A stretch of DNA of 64,000 nt from DATNPX01 sp036702975 (GTDB lineage Bacteria; Cyanobacteriota; Vampirovibrionia; Obscuribacterales; Obscuribacteraceae): NCBI GenBank assembly GCA_036702975.1, contig DATNPX010000043.1:1-64000 (forward strand). Direction: 5' to 3'. Both the position numbers and the translations under genes were made by a program. Position 1 is the first letter of the stretch. Each line of letters opens with the position of its first letter. Below are positions 54,228-63,886 of this stretch, piece by piece. The notes below the pieces were generated by a model that was not told where the DNA came from, did not search any database, and saw only the letters and a program-made list of their open reading frames with translations.

Positions 54228-54710
54228 ATGCTAGAAACGAGCGGTAGATTGTTTTTCCTGCGGACATCGTTTTTCGCGGTAGCGCTTGGTGTTTTTGGCG
54301 CTCTTTCAGCACAGGCACAGACGGCTTCCGCCAGCGCTGGTGCCGCTGGAGCTGGCAGCGCCGGCGGTGGAGTTACGGTCATTAAAGGACACGCGCGAAC
54401 CTTAACCCAGACGGTTAAAGGCGGTAGCGTCCGCATAGTTGGCGATGCCAACACGATTACGTTAAGAGGAAAGATAAATATGCTCCATGTGAACGGCGAT
54501 GAAAATGGCGTGCGCGTTGACGAGGTGAAGTCGATCTCAACGAAAGGCGATGGCAATCTCGTTAAATGGAAAAAGGCTGCCCCGCCGAGCCAATCACCAC
54601 AGGTAAAAAATAGCGGCGACCATAACACAATTGAAAAAGATGATGGCGGATCGCTGACTCCACCGGAAAATTCAGCAATGAATAAATCTAATGCCGCCAA
54701 AACTGACTGA
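54228..54710 (+). CDS. secreted DUF3060-like repeat protein
   Basis: 160 aa from ATG 54228, with GGGGAG nine bases upstream. Signal peptide at about 1-30 (AQAQ). Residues about 55-140 consist of short beta-helix-like repeats of the GD(G/A/E/H)N type: VGDANTITL, NGDENGVRV, KGDGNLVKW, SGDHNTIEK, the pattern of DUF3060. Ends with a polar tail. Function unknown; DUF3060 proteins are common secreted proteins of actinobacteria and others. Confidence 0.72.
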   Translation: MLETSGRLFFLRTSFFAVALGVFGALSAQAQTASASAGAAGAGSAGGGVTVIKGHARTLTQTVKGGSVRIVGDANTITLRGKINMLHVNGDENGVRVDEVKSISTKGDGNLVKWKKAAPPSQSPQVKNSGDHNTIEKDDGGSLTPPENSAMNKSNAAKTD

Positions 54711-54747
54711 AGACTTCTCTGTTTGTGCATAATTCAATTTAGGTCAC

Positions 54748-54792
54748 GTTAGATCAGTCAAGCTGGTTAGATTGGTTTGTGTCAGGTTAGAT
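54748..54792 (+). promoter_or_regulatory. three GTTAGAT direct repeats upstream of sigma gene
   Basis: GTTAGAT occurs at 54748-54754, 54766-54772 and 54786-54792, spaced 18 and 20 bp, and the last ends 11 bp before the sigma gene ATG. Spacing close to two helical turns suggests an activator or repressor site. Confidence 0.4.
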
Positions 54793-54803
54793 TGGGATTT
54801 TAG

Positions 54804-55901
54804 ATGGCAAACGGTTCGGGACCGAACGAGGAAGAGTCGGCTAACAGAAAAGGTTTGCCGGAGAATGCATCAAAGATAGAAAAGTCAGGGAAAAATCTTC
54901 CTGGAGCGTCTGCGTTTGCAAACGCTGGTGCCTATGAAAGCGCTGCCATTAGCAAGACTCTAGTGCCGAGTGGCGATGAGTACGTGCGTGAAATGTTCGC
55001 GGTTATTCCTGACGGCGATGCCGCTCGCGAGTATGTGCAATCGATAGCCAGCAAACCTGACCGCACCGCTGAGCTGGAGCAGTCCTTGCTAAAGGAGCCG
55101 GAGCGAAATCCTGCGCGTGCCGCTTCTGATGCGCTGGTGCATGACCTCGTAGAGTCTAATTTGCGTTTATCGCCCTGGCTTGCGCGCAACTTTGCCGAGC
55201 GCGGACCGACATTCATGGAGCTAATCGATGCCGGTAATCTCGGTCTGAAGCAGGCAGCGGAGAAGTTTGACCGCGAACGAGGCTATCAGTTTGCGCTTTA
55301 CGCCATGTGGTTTGTTCGCCAGAACATGACGAGAGAGGTGGCAAAGCATGGACGGCGTCTCGAGGGCGGCACGCACGTGGAAATTCAGCAGGTTCGCGAG
55401 CATGACGACAGAACCGTCTTTGACGACGGCAGCAGCAAACGGTCTTCCGATGCTGAATTGAGCCGCGCGTTTCTTAAACAGTGCGTTATTCAAATGTTGG
55501 GCGAGCTGCCTGCGCGAGAGCGCGACGTCATGCGACTTCGCTTCGGTCTTGAGGATGGACAGGAGCGGACAATCGAAGAGATTGCAGCGCTTTACGGCAT
55601 GACGCCCGAACGAGTGAGGCAGTTAGAGTCTCGTGCGTTGCGCAAAATAAAGCCGACGCATCGGCAGCGCAAGCATGCTTCCGCTAGCAAACGTGCGCCA
55701 GTGAAGCGAATAGGACGTGGTCAATTTCGCGCAGTTCTCGCTGCGCTTCCTGAAGATGAAGCCGAAATCATGCGCTTTAAATGGGGATTTTTTGATGGTC
55801 AGATTCGGTCTCTGGCTGAAACAGCAGAGCGATTTTCGAAGACTCTAGACGAGATTGAAAAGCTGGAAGCCAAGGCACTAGATATGGTGTCTGACCTTTA
55901 G
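54804..55901 (+). CDS. sigma-70 family protein with duplicated region 4
   Basis: 365 aa. Region 2 is at about 110-182 (LVESNLRLSPWLARNFAERG, LIDAGNLGLKQAAEKFD, YAMWFVRQNMTRE). Region 4 is at about 230-283 (LPARERDVMRLRFGLEDGQERTIEEIAALYGMTPERVRQLESRALRKIKP). A second region-4-like block, weaker and missing the clear recognition helix, is at about 309-363 (LPEDEAEIMRFKWGFFDGQIRSLAETAERF). Region 3 is nearly absent. The N-terminal 105 residues are unrelated. It should direct RNA polymerase to a special promoter set; no anti-sigma gene is adjacent. Confidence 0.85.
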   Translation: MANGSGPNEEESANRKGLPENASKIEKSGKNLPGASAFANAGAYESAAISKTLVPSGDEYVREMFAVIPDGDAAREYVQSIASKPDRTAELEQSLLKEPERNPARAASDALVHDLVESNLRLSPWLARNFAERGPTFMELIDAGNLGLKQAAEKFDRERGYQFALYAMWFVRQNMTREVAKHGRRLEGGTHVEIQQVREHDDRTVFDDGSSKRSSDAELSRAFLKQCVIQMLGELPARERDVMRLRFGLEDGQERTIEEIAALYGMTPERVRQLESRALRKIKPTHRQRKHASASKRAPVKRIGRGQFRAVLAALPEDEAEIMRFKWGFFDGQIRSLAETAERFSKTLDEIEKLEAKALDMVSDL

Positions 55902-57515
55902 TTAGTGGATTTGCTTTTTTAGACTTGATAGAGGTGTGGAGATGGCTTCCAACGACTTTCCTTCTGCCGCTACACCAAACACCAATTCTGTGATGGAGGC
56001 AATTATCATCAGTGCCGCGCCTCCGTAATATCCATATGAGAGTATCATTTTAGAGCCTTGCGCAATCAGCTCCGCAAAGACGTAAGGCGCTGCGACGCCG
56101 CCGATCAACGTTCCTGTTGCATAGAAAACGGCTATCGCCATTCCACGTATCTCAAGCGGGAATATTTCGCTCACAGTCAAATAAGCAGCGCTTGCTGCAG
56201 AAGATGCGATGAAGAAAATTCCAGTCCAGCAGATGGTTTGCGTGGTGGCATTCAATACACCCATATTGAATAAAACGGCAGTCACAGCCAAAAGAACTCC
56301 TGCCAGACCATAAGTAATGGCGATCATCGGCTTGCGACCAACGCTGTCGAACAGATGTCCCAACACAATTGGGCCGAGTGCGTTTCCGAGTGCAAATGGC
56401 AATATGTACCAGCTCACCTCATGTGCCGGAGTGTTGTAGAACCTTACCAATACAAGCGAAAAAGTAAAGAAGATGGCGTTGTAGAAAAACGCCTGCGAAC
56501 CCATTAGCACAAGACCCAATAGAGACCGCGTCGGGTGATCGTGGAAGATGGCACTGAACACTTCACTGAGCGGAGTATGTGTTCGCGTGTGAATGCCTAT
56601 CTTGTGATGATCTGATTCGGGCAGATTCTCTTTGTGATGATCGCTGACAGTGTCTTCGATATCTGAGACTATCTTTTCCGCATCTTTTCTTCGTCCATGT
56701 ACCATCAACCAGCGTGGGCTTTCAGGCACCCAGTGACGTACGTAGAGCACGAGCAAACCGAGCAAGGCTCCGATGCCAAAAGCGAGACGCCATCCTAACC
56801 ACACTGGCACGATGTTGGGATTGAGAAGAAAAACAGTTGCACCGGCGCCTAAGATCGCTCCCAGCCAATACGTCGAGTTGATGATCAAATCGACTCGCCC
56901 ACGCACGCGCGCCGGGATCAGTTCGTCGATTGCCGAGTTGATTGCTGCATATTCGCCGCCGATTCCCGAGCCAATCATGAATAAGAAAAACGCATAGCTT
57001 GGGAAATTCCAGGAGAAAGCTGTTAGCCCTGTTGCCAGCAAATAGACCGATAGTGTTATGTAGAAGAGCTTTTTGCGTCCAAAGCGGTCGGTGGCGTAAC
57101 CGAAGAAGATTGCGCCAAGCACGGCGCCGGTCAAGTAACATGAGCCGCCAAGACCGATTTGTTGCTCTGTAAGCCCAAGCGTTTCTGGCAGCTTGAGGAC
57201 GCCTGCGACGGCTCCGGAGAGCGTCACTTGCAATCCATCTAAGACCCAAGTGATGCCCAGCGCAACCACTACCAGCCAGTGCCATCTGCACCAAGGCAAG
57301 CGGTCCATTCGTGATGGAATGTCTGTCTGGAAATATGTCTCAGAAGTTTGAGCTGACGCTGAAGTTGAGCCCGTTGAGGGTGAGATGGAGTGTTGTTGAG
57401 GTTCAAGTGCCGCAGCTGTGCTTGTGGACGCTGTGTCGACGTTTTCGGTGAAAGGCACCAGGAATGGACCATTTGCAGGTGCATCGTCAGCTGGAGGTGT
57501 AGGTGTCTTGTCCAA
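55902..57515 (-). CDS. MFS transporter (metabolite/sugar type)
   Basis: 537 aa from TTG 57515. A cytosolic N-terminus of about 75 residues rich in Ser and Thr precedes 12 helices. MFS motif A is GYATDRFGRKKLF; PESPRWLMVHGR follows helix 6 and the repeat FDSVGRKPMIA follows helix 8. The pattern fits the MHS or sugar-porter-related group that imports organic acids, aromatics or sugars. Its stop abuts that of the sigma gene without a gap. Confidence 0.88.
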   Translation of the reverse strand: MDKTPTPPADDAPANGPFLVPFTENVDTASTSTAAALEPQQHSISPSTGSTSASAQTSETYFQTDIPSRMDRLPWCRWHWLVVVALGITWVLDGLQVTLSGAVAGVLKLPETLGLTEQQIGLGGSCYLTGAVLGAIFFGYATDRFGRKKLFYITLSVYLLATGLTAFSWNFPSYAFFLFMIGSGIGGEYAAINSAIDELIPARVRGRVDLIINSTYWLGAILGAGATVFLLNPNIVPVWLGWRLAFGIGALLGLLVLYVRHWVPESPRWLMVHGRRKDAEKIVSDIEDTVSDHHKENLPESDHHKIGIHTRTHTPLSEVFSAIFHDHPTRSLLGLVLMGSQAFFYNAIFFTFSLVLVRFYNTPAHEVSWYILPFALGNALGPIVLGHLFDSVGRKPMIAITYGLAGVLLAVTAVLFNMGVLNATTQTICWTGIFFIASSAASAAYLTVSEIFPLEIRGMAIAVFYATGTLIGGVAAPYVFAELIAQGSKMILSYGYYGGAALMIIASITELVFGVAAEGKSLEAISTPLSSLKKQIH

Positions 57516-57762
57516 TTTTCAACCTGGCCGTTGGGGTATTGGGATGCTTAGATTTTGCAACACTGGCTTGTGCCATCGACAGACTTGTCGAGCACTTGCA
57601 ACTCTGTTCGTAGCTCGGAAACGGACGAAATTGAAACCGGTCCGGTTCCTGCGCCGAAGAGTTTAAGTTACCGCTGTGAGTCTGTCCTCGGCACGACAAA
57701 CATAGCCTATCGGGAAATATCTGATATAAACATGAGATGCATTTTGAGTTTGGAGCACTTTT

Positions 57763-58704
57763 TTGAGTTTTTATTTTGCCTCTTTTTCCGAAGGCCTTGG
57801 GGACCTTTTAATTGGGCTGCCGGCGCTTAAATCGCTGATTTGTACAGGTGCCCCTACCTATCTGATTATTCGCTCACCCAAACAAGAACAAGTAGCAGAA
57901 CTGGTTCCTGGCCTGGCTGGGGCGATTCGCGAGCCCGAATTTCTCAGCCGGAAACTTTCGCCGGGCGATGTATTTATCAATCTCCGAGACCATCCCCTGC
58001 CACGTGACAATATGTTCGGAGCAGATTGCTTTTTTGAACAGTTTGGTCGCATCAGCATCGTTGAGTCTTTGAAGAGAATTTGCGAAGACTTGATCGTGCG
58101 GGATCTTGGAATTCCTGTGGATTATCGCTATGAGCCGTTTCCATATAAGAGAAATGAACAAGCTTATGGCAAGGTGATTCTGGTGCCGGGTTCTGCCGGA
58201 AGATATAAATGCTGGCCGGCAGAAAACTGGCTCGATGTTCGTTCGCGCTTGAAGGAACGTGGACTCGACTCTGTTGTTGTTGGTCAACCCGAGCGCTCTT
58301 CTGAGGTAGCGGAGGTACTTTCTCTGGGCTTTCCTCATTTGGAGACTCCAACTTTTGCCACCGCGATTGATGTCATTTCTTCTGCACATTCAGTGATCTC
58401 TGTGGATACAGGACTGATGCATCTCGCTGTCCAGCAGCAGATACCGACTGTCGCACTGCATCAGTTTCGTTCGATATTTGCCCGTGTCGAGGAATCTTGT
58501 TGCCGTCCAATATTCGCTGTCGATTGCATTCCTGAGTGCTTGACTTGGATGGATGTACACCCTGGCTCGGTTCTATTTGAAAAGTTTGAGTGGCGAGAGT
58601 TTCTTCCTTGCCACGGGCAGGAAAATTGTCGAAAGATAGCTGAAATTAGTGTCGACACAGTACTGGAGAACTTCGATGATCTGGTGAAAGTGCCGGCGCT
58701 TTGA
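57763..58704 (+). CDS. glycosyltransferase family 9 (heptosyltransferase-like)
   Basis: 313 aa from TTG 57763, with GGAG seven bases upstream. GT9 features: SEGLGDLLIGLPALKSL at the N-terminus, VPGSAGRYKCWPAENWLDVRSRL in the middle and VISVDTGLMHLAVQQQIPTVAL with the sugar-nucleotide site. Lacks a membrane helix. It likely adds a sugar to a lipid or glycan at the inner membrane face; the acceptor is unknown. Cys residues are numerous near the C-terminus. Confidence 0.8.
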   Translation: MSFYFASFSEGLGDLLIGLPALKSLICTGAPTYLIIRSPKQEQVAELVPGLAGAIREPEFLSRKLSPGDVFINLRDHPLPRDNMFGADCFFEQFGRISIVESLKRICEDLIVRDLGIPVDYRYEPFPYKRNEQAYGKVILVPGSAGRYKCWPAENWLDVRSRLKERGLDSVVVGQPERSSEVAEVLSLGFPHLETPTFATAIDVISSAHSVISVDTGLMHLAVQQQIPTVALHQFRSIFARVEESCCRPIFAVDCIPECLTWMDVHPGSVLFEKFEWREFLPCHGQENCRKIAEISVDTVLENFDDLVKVPAL

Positions 58705-58728
58705 AGGCGAGAGCAACGGTGAAGGATG

Positions 58729-59556
58729 CTACGGCTTCTGCGCGATGATTTGGCAAACGCGGATACGATTTGCTCGCAGATTGCGAATAACGTTACCCAC
58801 CATCTCCTTGAAGCCGGCTCCAATGGCGTTGCCTAGACTAATGACTGGTGGTCCTGACGGTGTCTGTTCGCTCTCTCGATTCTCGAGCCATGGGAGGCAC
58901 TCCGCGCTCATGTCTTCAAAAGAAACCACCGTCAATCCGCCAGACTTAATTGCAGCCACCATCTCAGTTTCCGAAGCGAGAAAACTAAGGTGCGAGTTAG
59001 AAGCCCATGGCACCGGATAAAACAACTCCTCTCCATTGCCACTCAAAACTTCATAAAGCGCAAAACGTCCTTTTGATTTTAGCACTCGGCAAACGCTTGC
59101 GAAGAGCTCGGTCTTCTCAGGAATGTTCATCGATACATGCTGCATCCATGCATGATCGAAGGTGTCGTCAGCGAATGGCAATTTGGTGGCATCAGCCTGA
59201 ATGAATTTTACGTGGCCTGTCTGTCCGGTTTTCTCTGTCAGTAGATTGGCGACTTCAACGAATGTTTCATTGAGCTCGATTCCGGTTACGTCGCACTTGA
59301 ACTCGGCTGACAAGTAACGTGCCGGACCACCCATGCCTGCACCTATGTCGAGTATTTTCTCGTCCGGCTGAACGCCCAGCGCTTCGGCAAGTTCTTTACT
59401 TGCTACCAGTCCACGAATATGGAATTGGTCGAGTGGAGCGAGTTTCGACCATTCCACAGGTGTCGATGTGATACCGGCTTTCTCGAGAGCCTGCTCGATT
59501 CTGGATTTGAAATCTGCGAAGGAATAGTGCTCTTGTATTGCTTCTCGATTGGTCAT
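58729..59556 (-). CDS. class I SAM-dependent methyltransferase
   Basis: 275 aa from ATG 59556 (ten bases after GGGAG); an ATG at 59565 is directly after the site and is less likely. Motif I is ILDIGAGMGGPARYL (about 68-82), then VTGIELNETFVEVA and DATKLPFADDTFDHAWMQHVSMNI. The pattern matches the sarcosine/dimethylglycine N-methyltransferase-like group (QFHIRGL, PVPWA). The substrate is not certain. It converges on the GT9 gene, 24 bp away. Confidence 0.85.
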   Translation of the reverse strand: MTNREAIQEHYSFADFKSRIEQALEKAGITSTPVEWSKLAPLDQFHIRGLVASKELAEALGVQPDEKILDIGAGMGGPARYLSAEFKCDVTGIELNETFVEVANLLTEKTGQTGHVKFIQADATKLPFADDTFDHAWMQHVSMNIPEKTELFASVCRVLKSKGRFALYEVLSGNGEELFYPVPWASNSHLSFLASETEMVAAIKSGGLTVVSFEDMSAECLPWLENRESEQTPSGPPVISLGNAIGAGFKEMVGNVIRNLRANRIRVCQIIAQKP

Positions 59557-59845
59557 TGTCGTCATGCTCCCGCGTTATATGCGATCGATTTTTGGGCTTT
59601 TTCATCTAAGTATCTAAGCAATTTGAGTGAACAATATGTTACTCATATTGGATGAATTCAAACCAGTCGGAACCGATGCTTCCAGTTTGAAGTACCGAGT
59701 TTCGTGAGTGATGATTTTTGACCATTTGGTGATTTCCAGATCATACAAACCTGCTGTTGCTCTCCGTGTTTCCAAGATGTGACAATTGTTGTTGAGCTTT
59801 TAAGAGCTTCATTGTCGTCTTTAATAGTGCGATAGCCACTCGAAA

Positions 59846-61510
59846 ATGCCCATGCCGCTGAGACATTTGATTTTAGCCTTTACTGTTTGGGCTTTTTTAG
59901 CATCCCAGTGTCTTGCCATCGAAGGTGGGGCCGACGCTGGTTTGGAGCGTGGCAGCCGCCGGGAGACTCGGCAGGCTATAGACATGCTCGGCGTCAACGA
60001 GCAGGTTGAACAATTGCAGCAGTTTAGGAAAAACGGCGGTGTCCATTCGGAAGAAGCGCTCCTCATCAAAGGGCTTCTCTTGAAGAAGATTCTTCGCGCT
60101 GTTCTTGAAGTTCGTCAGGCTTGCAACAAAGTAGATCTGGAGCTTGCCTACACTTATGACATTATGCGAAAGGAGGAGCGGCGAAATCGCACCGCAGCAG
60201 AGCTATTCAACTTGGCGAACTTCGCTCAGCTCTCCACGTTCTATACGCTGGAGCCATTTGTGCGTATACATCAGCAGTTTGTTACATCGGCAATATTCAC
60301 GACGACTAGCGGCTCTTTGAATACAGCAATCAGCACCGCCTCTCGGGTCTACAATCATATGGCCAAGGCCAGTCATGTCTCACCTCCGAGTGTGTTGGCA
60401 AACATCGTAGATGGCAAACCTGTCGACGCGACAGGACTGCCTCCACTGGTGGAGAAGTTTTTGGATTCGCGAGCGCCAGTTTCCGGCAAGACCAGACGAC
60501 AGGAGTTGTTTGATACCTGGCTGTCACGCTGGAACATAGACGCATCAAAAGAAGAAAATCTTTGCGGTATTGCGGATAGAGACAAAGCGAGTGTCTCGTT
60601 GCTGCGCTCGCGCATTCTTCTTTTGTGGTCCCTGCATACAGTCTTGCAGGACTTCGACCGTTACCTACTCGCGCTTTTAAAGTCATTGGATGAACCAAGC
60701 GCCGAGCAACCTATAGGTTCACACCAATCAGCTGATGTTCGAAGAGGCGAGGCTGAAACCATTGAAGCCGCTCGATTGTTGAAAATAGAGCCACAGCTTG
60801 AAGAATTGATAGCCCTTGACAAAGCGAAGGACACGACGAATAAAAGAGACGAATTGGAACTGCTGGTCTTACAACGAACTCTTGAGGGAGCGCTTGAAGT
60901 TCAGGTGGCAAGCGACAAAGTTGATGAAGAGCTTAATTACAACTATCACGTCATTCTTGCAGACCTGTTGAGAGATAGAGCAAAATGGCTGCAATACAAT
61001 TACAACCTCAACTTCTTGCAATCCGGTATCCTGGGCATCGTTGCAGGACGTCTATATCTCAGTCGACTCTCGTTCGCTGGTGATCAGCAATTTGTTGTGT
61101 CTGGAAGCAATGGCACGGCCTTGACCTTATTGGCGATGCTTCAAATGCATGGTTTCTGGCGAAAAGTCGACAGAGAGCCAAACTCGCTTGCTGAAGTCCT
61201 GGATCTGCATCCATCATCAGAGTATTGCTTTTCGCCGTTAGTGTCTGCATTTCTTAAGTCTGCTCCGCCTGGTTCTACAGATGGCAAGACGCGGAGTGAG
61301 CTGCTCAACGAGACTTGGAGAAAATATCGTGTCACGACGGTGGATCTAAATCGACCCAAGAATCTTCAGGCTCTATCGGCGATGCCACCATTCAAATACG
61401 ACACGATAAAAATTGTGTCGGGTCGCATTGTCTTGCTTCACTCATTGAAGAAAGAGCTGGAGTCATTTCAGTCTGAGATGCTTGGAATTCTGCAAGCAAG
61501 CAATTTATGA
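59846..61510 (+). CDS. secreted protein with two copies of an unrecognised ~250-residue module
   Basis: 554 aa with a signal peptide at 1-24. Two copies (about 43-285 and 308-553) share a helical start (LG(V/I)..Q(V/L)EQL / LK(I)EPQLEELIAL), a middle NFAQL / NFLQSGIL segment with a hydrophobic T-rich stretch, a GKTR.(E)LF..TW block and an RSRILLL / SGRIVLL.SL end. A third copy is the next gene. I do not recognise the family. The mature part appears helical and periplasmic or surface-attached. Confidence 0.72.
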   Translation: MPMPLRHLILAFTVWAFLASQCLAIEGGADAGLERGSRRETRQAIDMLGVNEQVEQLQQFRKNGGVHSEEALLIKGLLLKKILRAVLEVRQACNKVDLELAYTYDIMRKEERRNRTAAELFNLANFAQLSTFYTLEPFVRIHQQFVTSAIFTTTSGSLNTAISTASRVYNHMAKASHVSPPSVLANIVDGKPVDATGLPPLVEKFLDSRAPVSGKTRRQELFDTWLSRWNIDASKEENLCGIADRDKASVSLLRSRILLLWSLHTVLQDFDRYLLALLKSLDEPSAEQPIGSHQSADVRRGEAETIEAARLLKIEPQLEELIALDKAKDTTNKRDELELLVLQRTLEGALEVQVASDKVDEELNYNYHVILADLLRDRAKWLQYNYNLNFLQSGILGIVAGRLYLSRLSFAGDQQFVVSGSNGTALTLLAMLQMHGFWRKVDREPNSLAEVLDLHPSSEYCFSPLVSAFLKSAPPGSTDGKTRSELLNETWRKYRVTTVDLNRPKNLQALSAMPPFKYDTIKIVSGRIVLLHSLKKELESFQSEMLGILQASNL

Positions 61511-61520
61511 GGTTTGAAGC

Positions 61521-62468
61521 TTGAGAAGACATAAGTACAAACGCGGCATTTGTTTATTGTTTCTTTTACTCATGCCGATGAGGGCATCAGCCGAAGCCAT
61601 ATCCAGTCTTCCACCTGGGGATGCACGCATATCTCTTGCCGCGCCCGTAACGGCTGCTTCTGATGATTCCCCACCTGTGATCACCAAGCAAGCCGCTGAG
61701 GCGGCTAAATTGTTGGGTATCGAAGATTCAGTGCAAAGATTGCTCGCTCTTAAAAGAGACAAGTTCAAAGCGAATAACAAGGAGCGACTAAAACTCGAGT
61801 TGTCTATAGTGCGCAAGATTATGACGACTGGTTTGGAGTTGCGCGCCGTGTCTGCTCACTTCGATCGGGAGATAGTCGTAGAGCAACAGGCGTCAGACAA
61901 ACTTTCAAGACAACGTGATAATGCTGTGGCCATGACAAACAATGCCAACTTCCTTCAACTTGGAATACTGAGTATTGTTATCGATGGACCGCTTGAGGAA
62001 ACGAGAAATCGTGCGCGTATTTTAAATGGCAATAGACTAAATATCGTTTCCGGCTTGACTGTAGGTGGGTTGGCAGCAATATCATTGGCTGAACAACGCG
62101 GCGGTATAAGAAAAAGACGTCCAGACCCGAATTTGCTTGGTCAGACACTCGGGCTCGATTGTCCCGAGGGCGAACGGCTACCCTCGTATTTGTGGACCTA
62201 TCTGAATTCAGCTTCACCAGATACATCGGATGGATTGACGCGTAGAGAACGTTTGATCAACTACTGGCAGAACGGGAAGGTTCTTCCCGTGAATATACGA
62301 AAACAATCTACGATGGAGCAAATATCTGCCTTTGGCCCACGGTATCGCCAGTGGTATGAATCGATAAAACTTATCAACGGAAGGCTTACGATGCTTTTTG
62401 ATTTGCGCGCTATGGTCGATATGCTCAATACCGGATTAGTGGAGTTATTGCAAGCTGTAGACGAATAG
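61521..62468 (+). CDS. secreted single-copy homologue of the upstream module protein
   Basis: 315 aa from TTG 61521, with GAGG eight bases upstream. Signal peptide at about 10-26. Residues about 58-312 repeat the upstream module: LLGIEDSVQRLLALKRDK, NANFLQLGILSIV, DGLTRRERLINYW and NGRLTMLFDLRAMVDML. It starts 10 bp after the stop of the two-copy gene and is surely co-transcribed. Function unknown. Confidence 0.72.
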   Translation: MRRHKYKRGICLLFLLLMPMRASAEAISSLPPGDARISLAAPVTAASDDSPPVITKQAAEAAKLLGIEDSVQRLLALKRDKFKANNKERLKLELSIVRKIMTTGLELRAVSAHFDREIVVEQQASDKLSRQRDNAVAMTNNANFLQLGILSIVIDGPLEETRNRARILNGNRLNIVSGLTVGGLAAISLAEQRGGIRKRRPDPNLLGQTLGLDCPEGERLPSYLWTYLNSASPDTSDGLTRRERLINYWQNGKVLPVNIRKQSTMEQISAFGPRYRQWYESIKLINGRLTMLFDLRAMVDMLNTGLVELLQAVDE

Positions 62469-62602
62469 TACCCTCTCGCCATAACTCACGTGGGCTGCTA
62501 GGATCGAACGACGGTCGTCAGTTGCGAATTTCGGAAAAAAGCGCAAAGCAAAAAATGGCGTTGCGATATATCCCCTAAAAGTGTGAAGTGAGGGTGATTT
62601 TC

Positions 62603-63886
62603 ATGCAGACAAATTATTCGTCCAGGAAAACCGGATGCTTCGTTCTTTCCTCTCTTGTCTCTGCATTTGTTTTTGCCGGTGTCTATAGTCCTTGTGCGAG
62701 CGCTGAGAACAATCTGGTTGCGAATGCACAACCGAGTTCAAGCACAGTCTTGCAACGCATAAAAACTATTCCGTTCAAGCTGCCTGATGGTCGGTTCTAT
62801 ATTCCTGCGACGTTAAGCACAATGCGTTGGGGGTACTTGCCAAACAGAGATTCAAAGCCGATTCTATCGGTACCTTCAGGCAGCGAGTTGACCGTCGATA
62901 CATTGTCTTCCGAAGGGATGGTTGATGACCAAGGTCGAAATCCGGTCAAGTTCTTTGGAAAATTTGGTGTACGGCCATCGGATGTCTTAGAAGATGCTAT
63001 TGAGATTTGTGCTTCAAAGGTGGAGCACAATATGGTAACTGATGGTCCGCACATCATTATTGGACCTGTTGCAATCGAGGGTGCGCAGCCAGGGGACGTT
63101 CTCAAAGTAGATATGATTTCATTCGTGCCGAGGGTGCCCTATGGAATTGTCGGCAATCGTCATGGTAAAGGTGTTTTGCCTGAATATCCGCAAAACGATG
63201 GACCGAAATCTGGTGCAAATAGTGAGCACCCGGAGTTATACGGAAGCGTTTTTACGTTCGTACCAATTAAAGATATTGACGGCAAATTGCACGGCGTCGT
63301 GCACACTGCTGATGGTAAGGATGTATGTTTCCCGCTCGGTCCTTTCATAGGAACCATGGGTGTTGCGCCTGACACATCTGCAAAGGTCAATTCAATTCCA
63401 CCTTCATCATATGGAGGAAATCTAGACCTCAAAGACCTCACTGTCGGAGCATCACTCTATCTGCCGGTCGAGCTGCCTCAGGGCATGTTCTTCATTGGCG
63501 ATCCGCACTTTACACAGGGTGACGGCGAAGTATCCTTGACTGCGGTGGAGGGATCTTTGCGGGCCACTATACGTTTGACGCTGCTCAAAGCAGGCGACCC
63601 AGCTATTCCGGGAAAAGGTCCATTCAAGGAGCCATTTGCCGAGACTTCCGATAGCTGGATTCCCATTGGCCTGGATCCAGATTTGAACGAGGCTACTAAA
63701 AAAGCAGTACGGAATGCAATCAAGTTTCTTGTCGATGAAATGGGAATGGACAACGCGACTGCATACAACTATCTAAGCGCGGCAGCCAATTTTCACATTA
63801 CACAAGCTGTCGATATCACAAAGGGAGTTCATGGACACATATCCAAGAAAGACTTTGCTGGTGTCGGTCACTTAAAAGCGAAATAA
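62603..63886 (+). CDS. secreted acetamidase/formamidase-family protein
   Basis: 427 aa from ATG 62603, with GAGG nine bases upstream. Unlike most members it begins with a signal peptide (about 10-35, ending CASAEN). The FmdA/AmdA core is seen: GPVAIEGAQPGDVLKVDM, FIGTMGVAP, PPSSYGGNLDLKDLTVGASLYLPV and GDPHFTQGDGEVS. The His in FIGDPHFTQGDGE belongs to the metal site. It would release ammonia from short amides outside the cell. The C-terminal helix is of the usual length. Confidence 0.85.
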   Translation: MQTNYSSRKTGCFVLSSLVSAFVFAGVYSPCASAENNLVANAQPSSSTVLQRIKTIPFKLPDGRFYIPATLSTMRWGYLPNRDSKPILSVPSGSELTVDTLSSEGMVDDQGRNPVKFFGKFGVRPSDVLEDAIEICASKVEHNMVTDGPHIIIGPVAIEGAQPGDVLKVDMISFVPRVPYGIVGNRHGKGVLPEYPQNDGPKSGANSEHPELYGSVFTFVPIKDIDGKLHGVVHTADGKDVCFPLGPFIGTMGVAPDTSAKVNSIPPSSYGGNLDLKDLTVGASLYLPVELPQGMFFIGDPHFTQGDGEVSLTAVEGSLRATIRLTLLKAGDPAIPGKGPFKEPFAETSDSWIPIGLDPDLNEATKKAVRNAIKFLVDEMGMDNATAYNYLSAAANFHITQAVDITKGVHGHISKKDFAGVGHLKAK

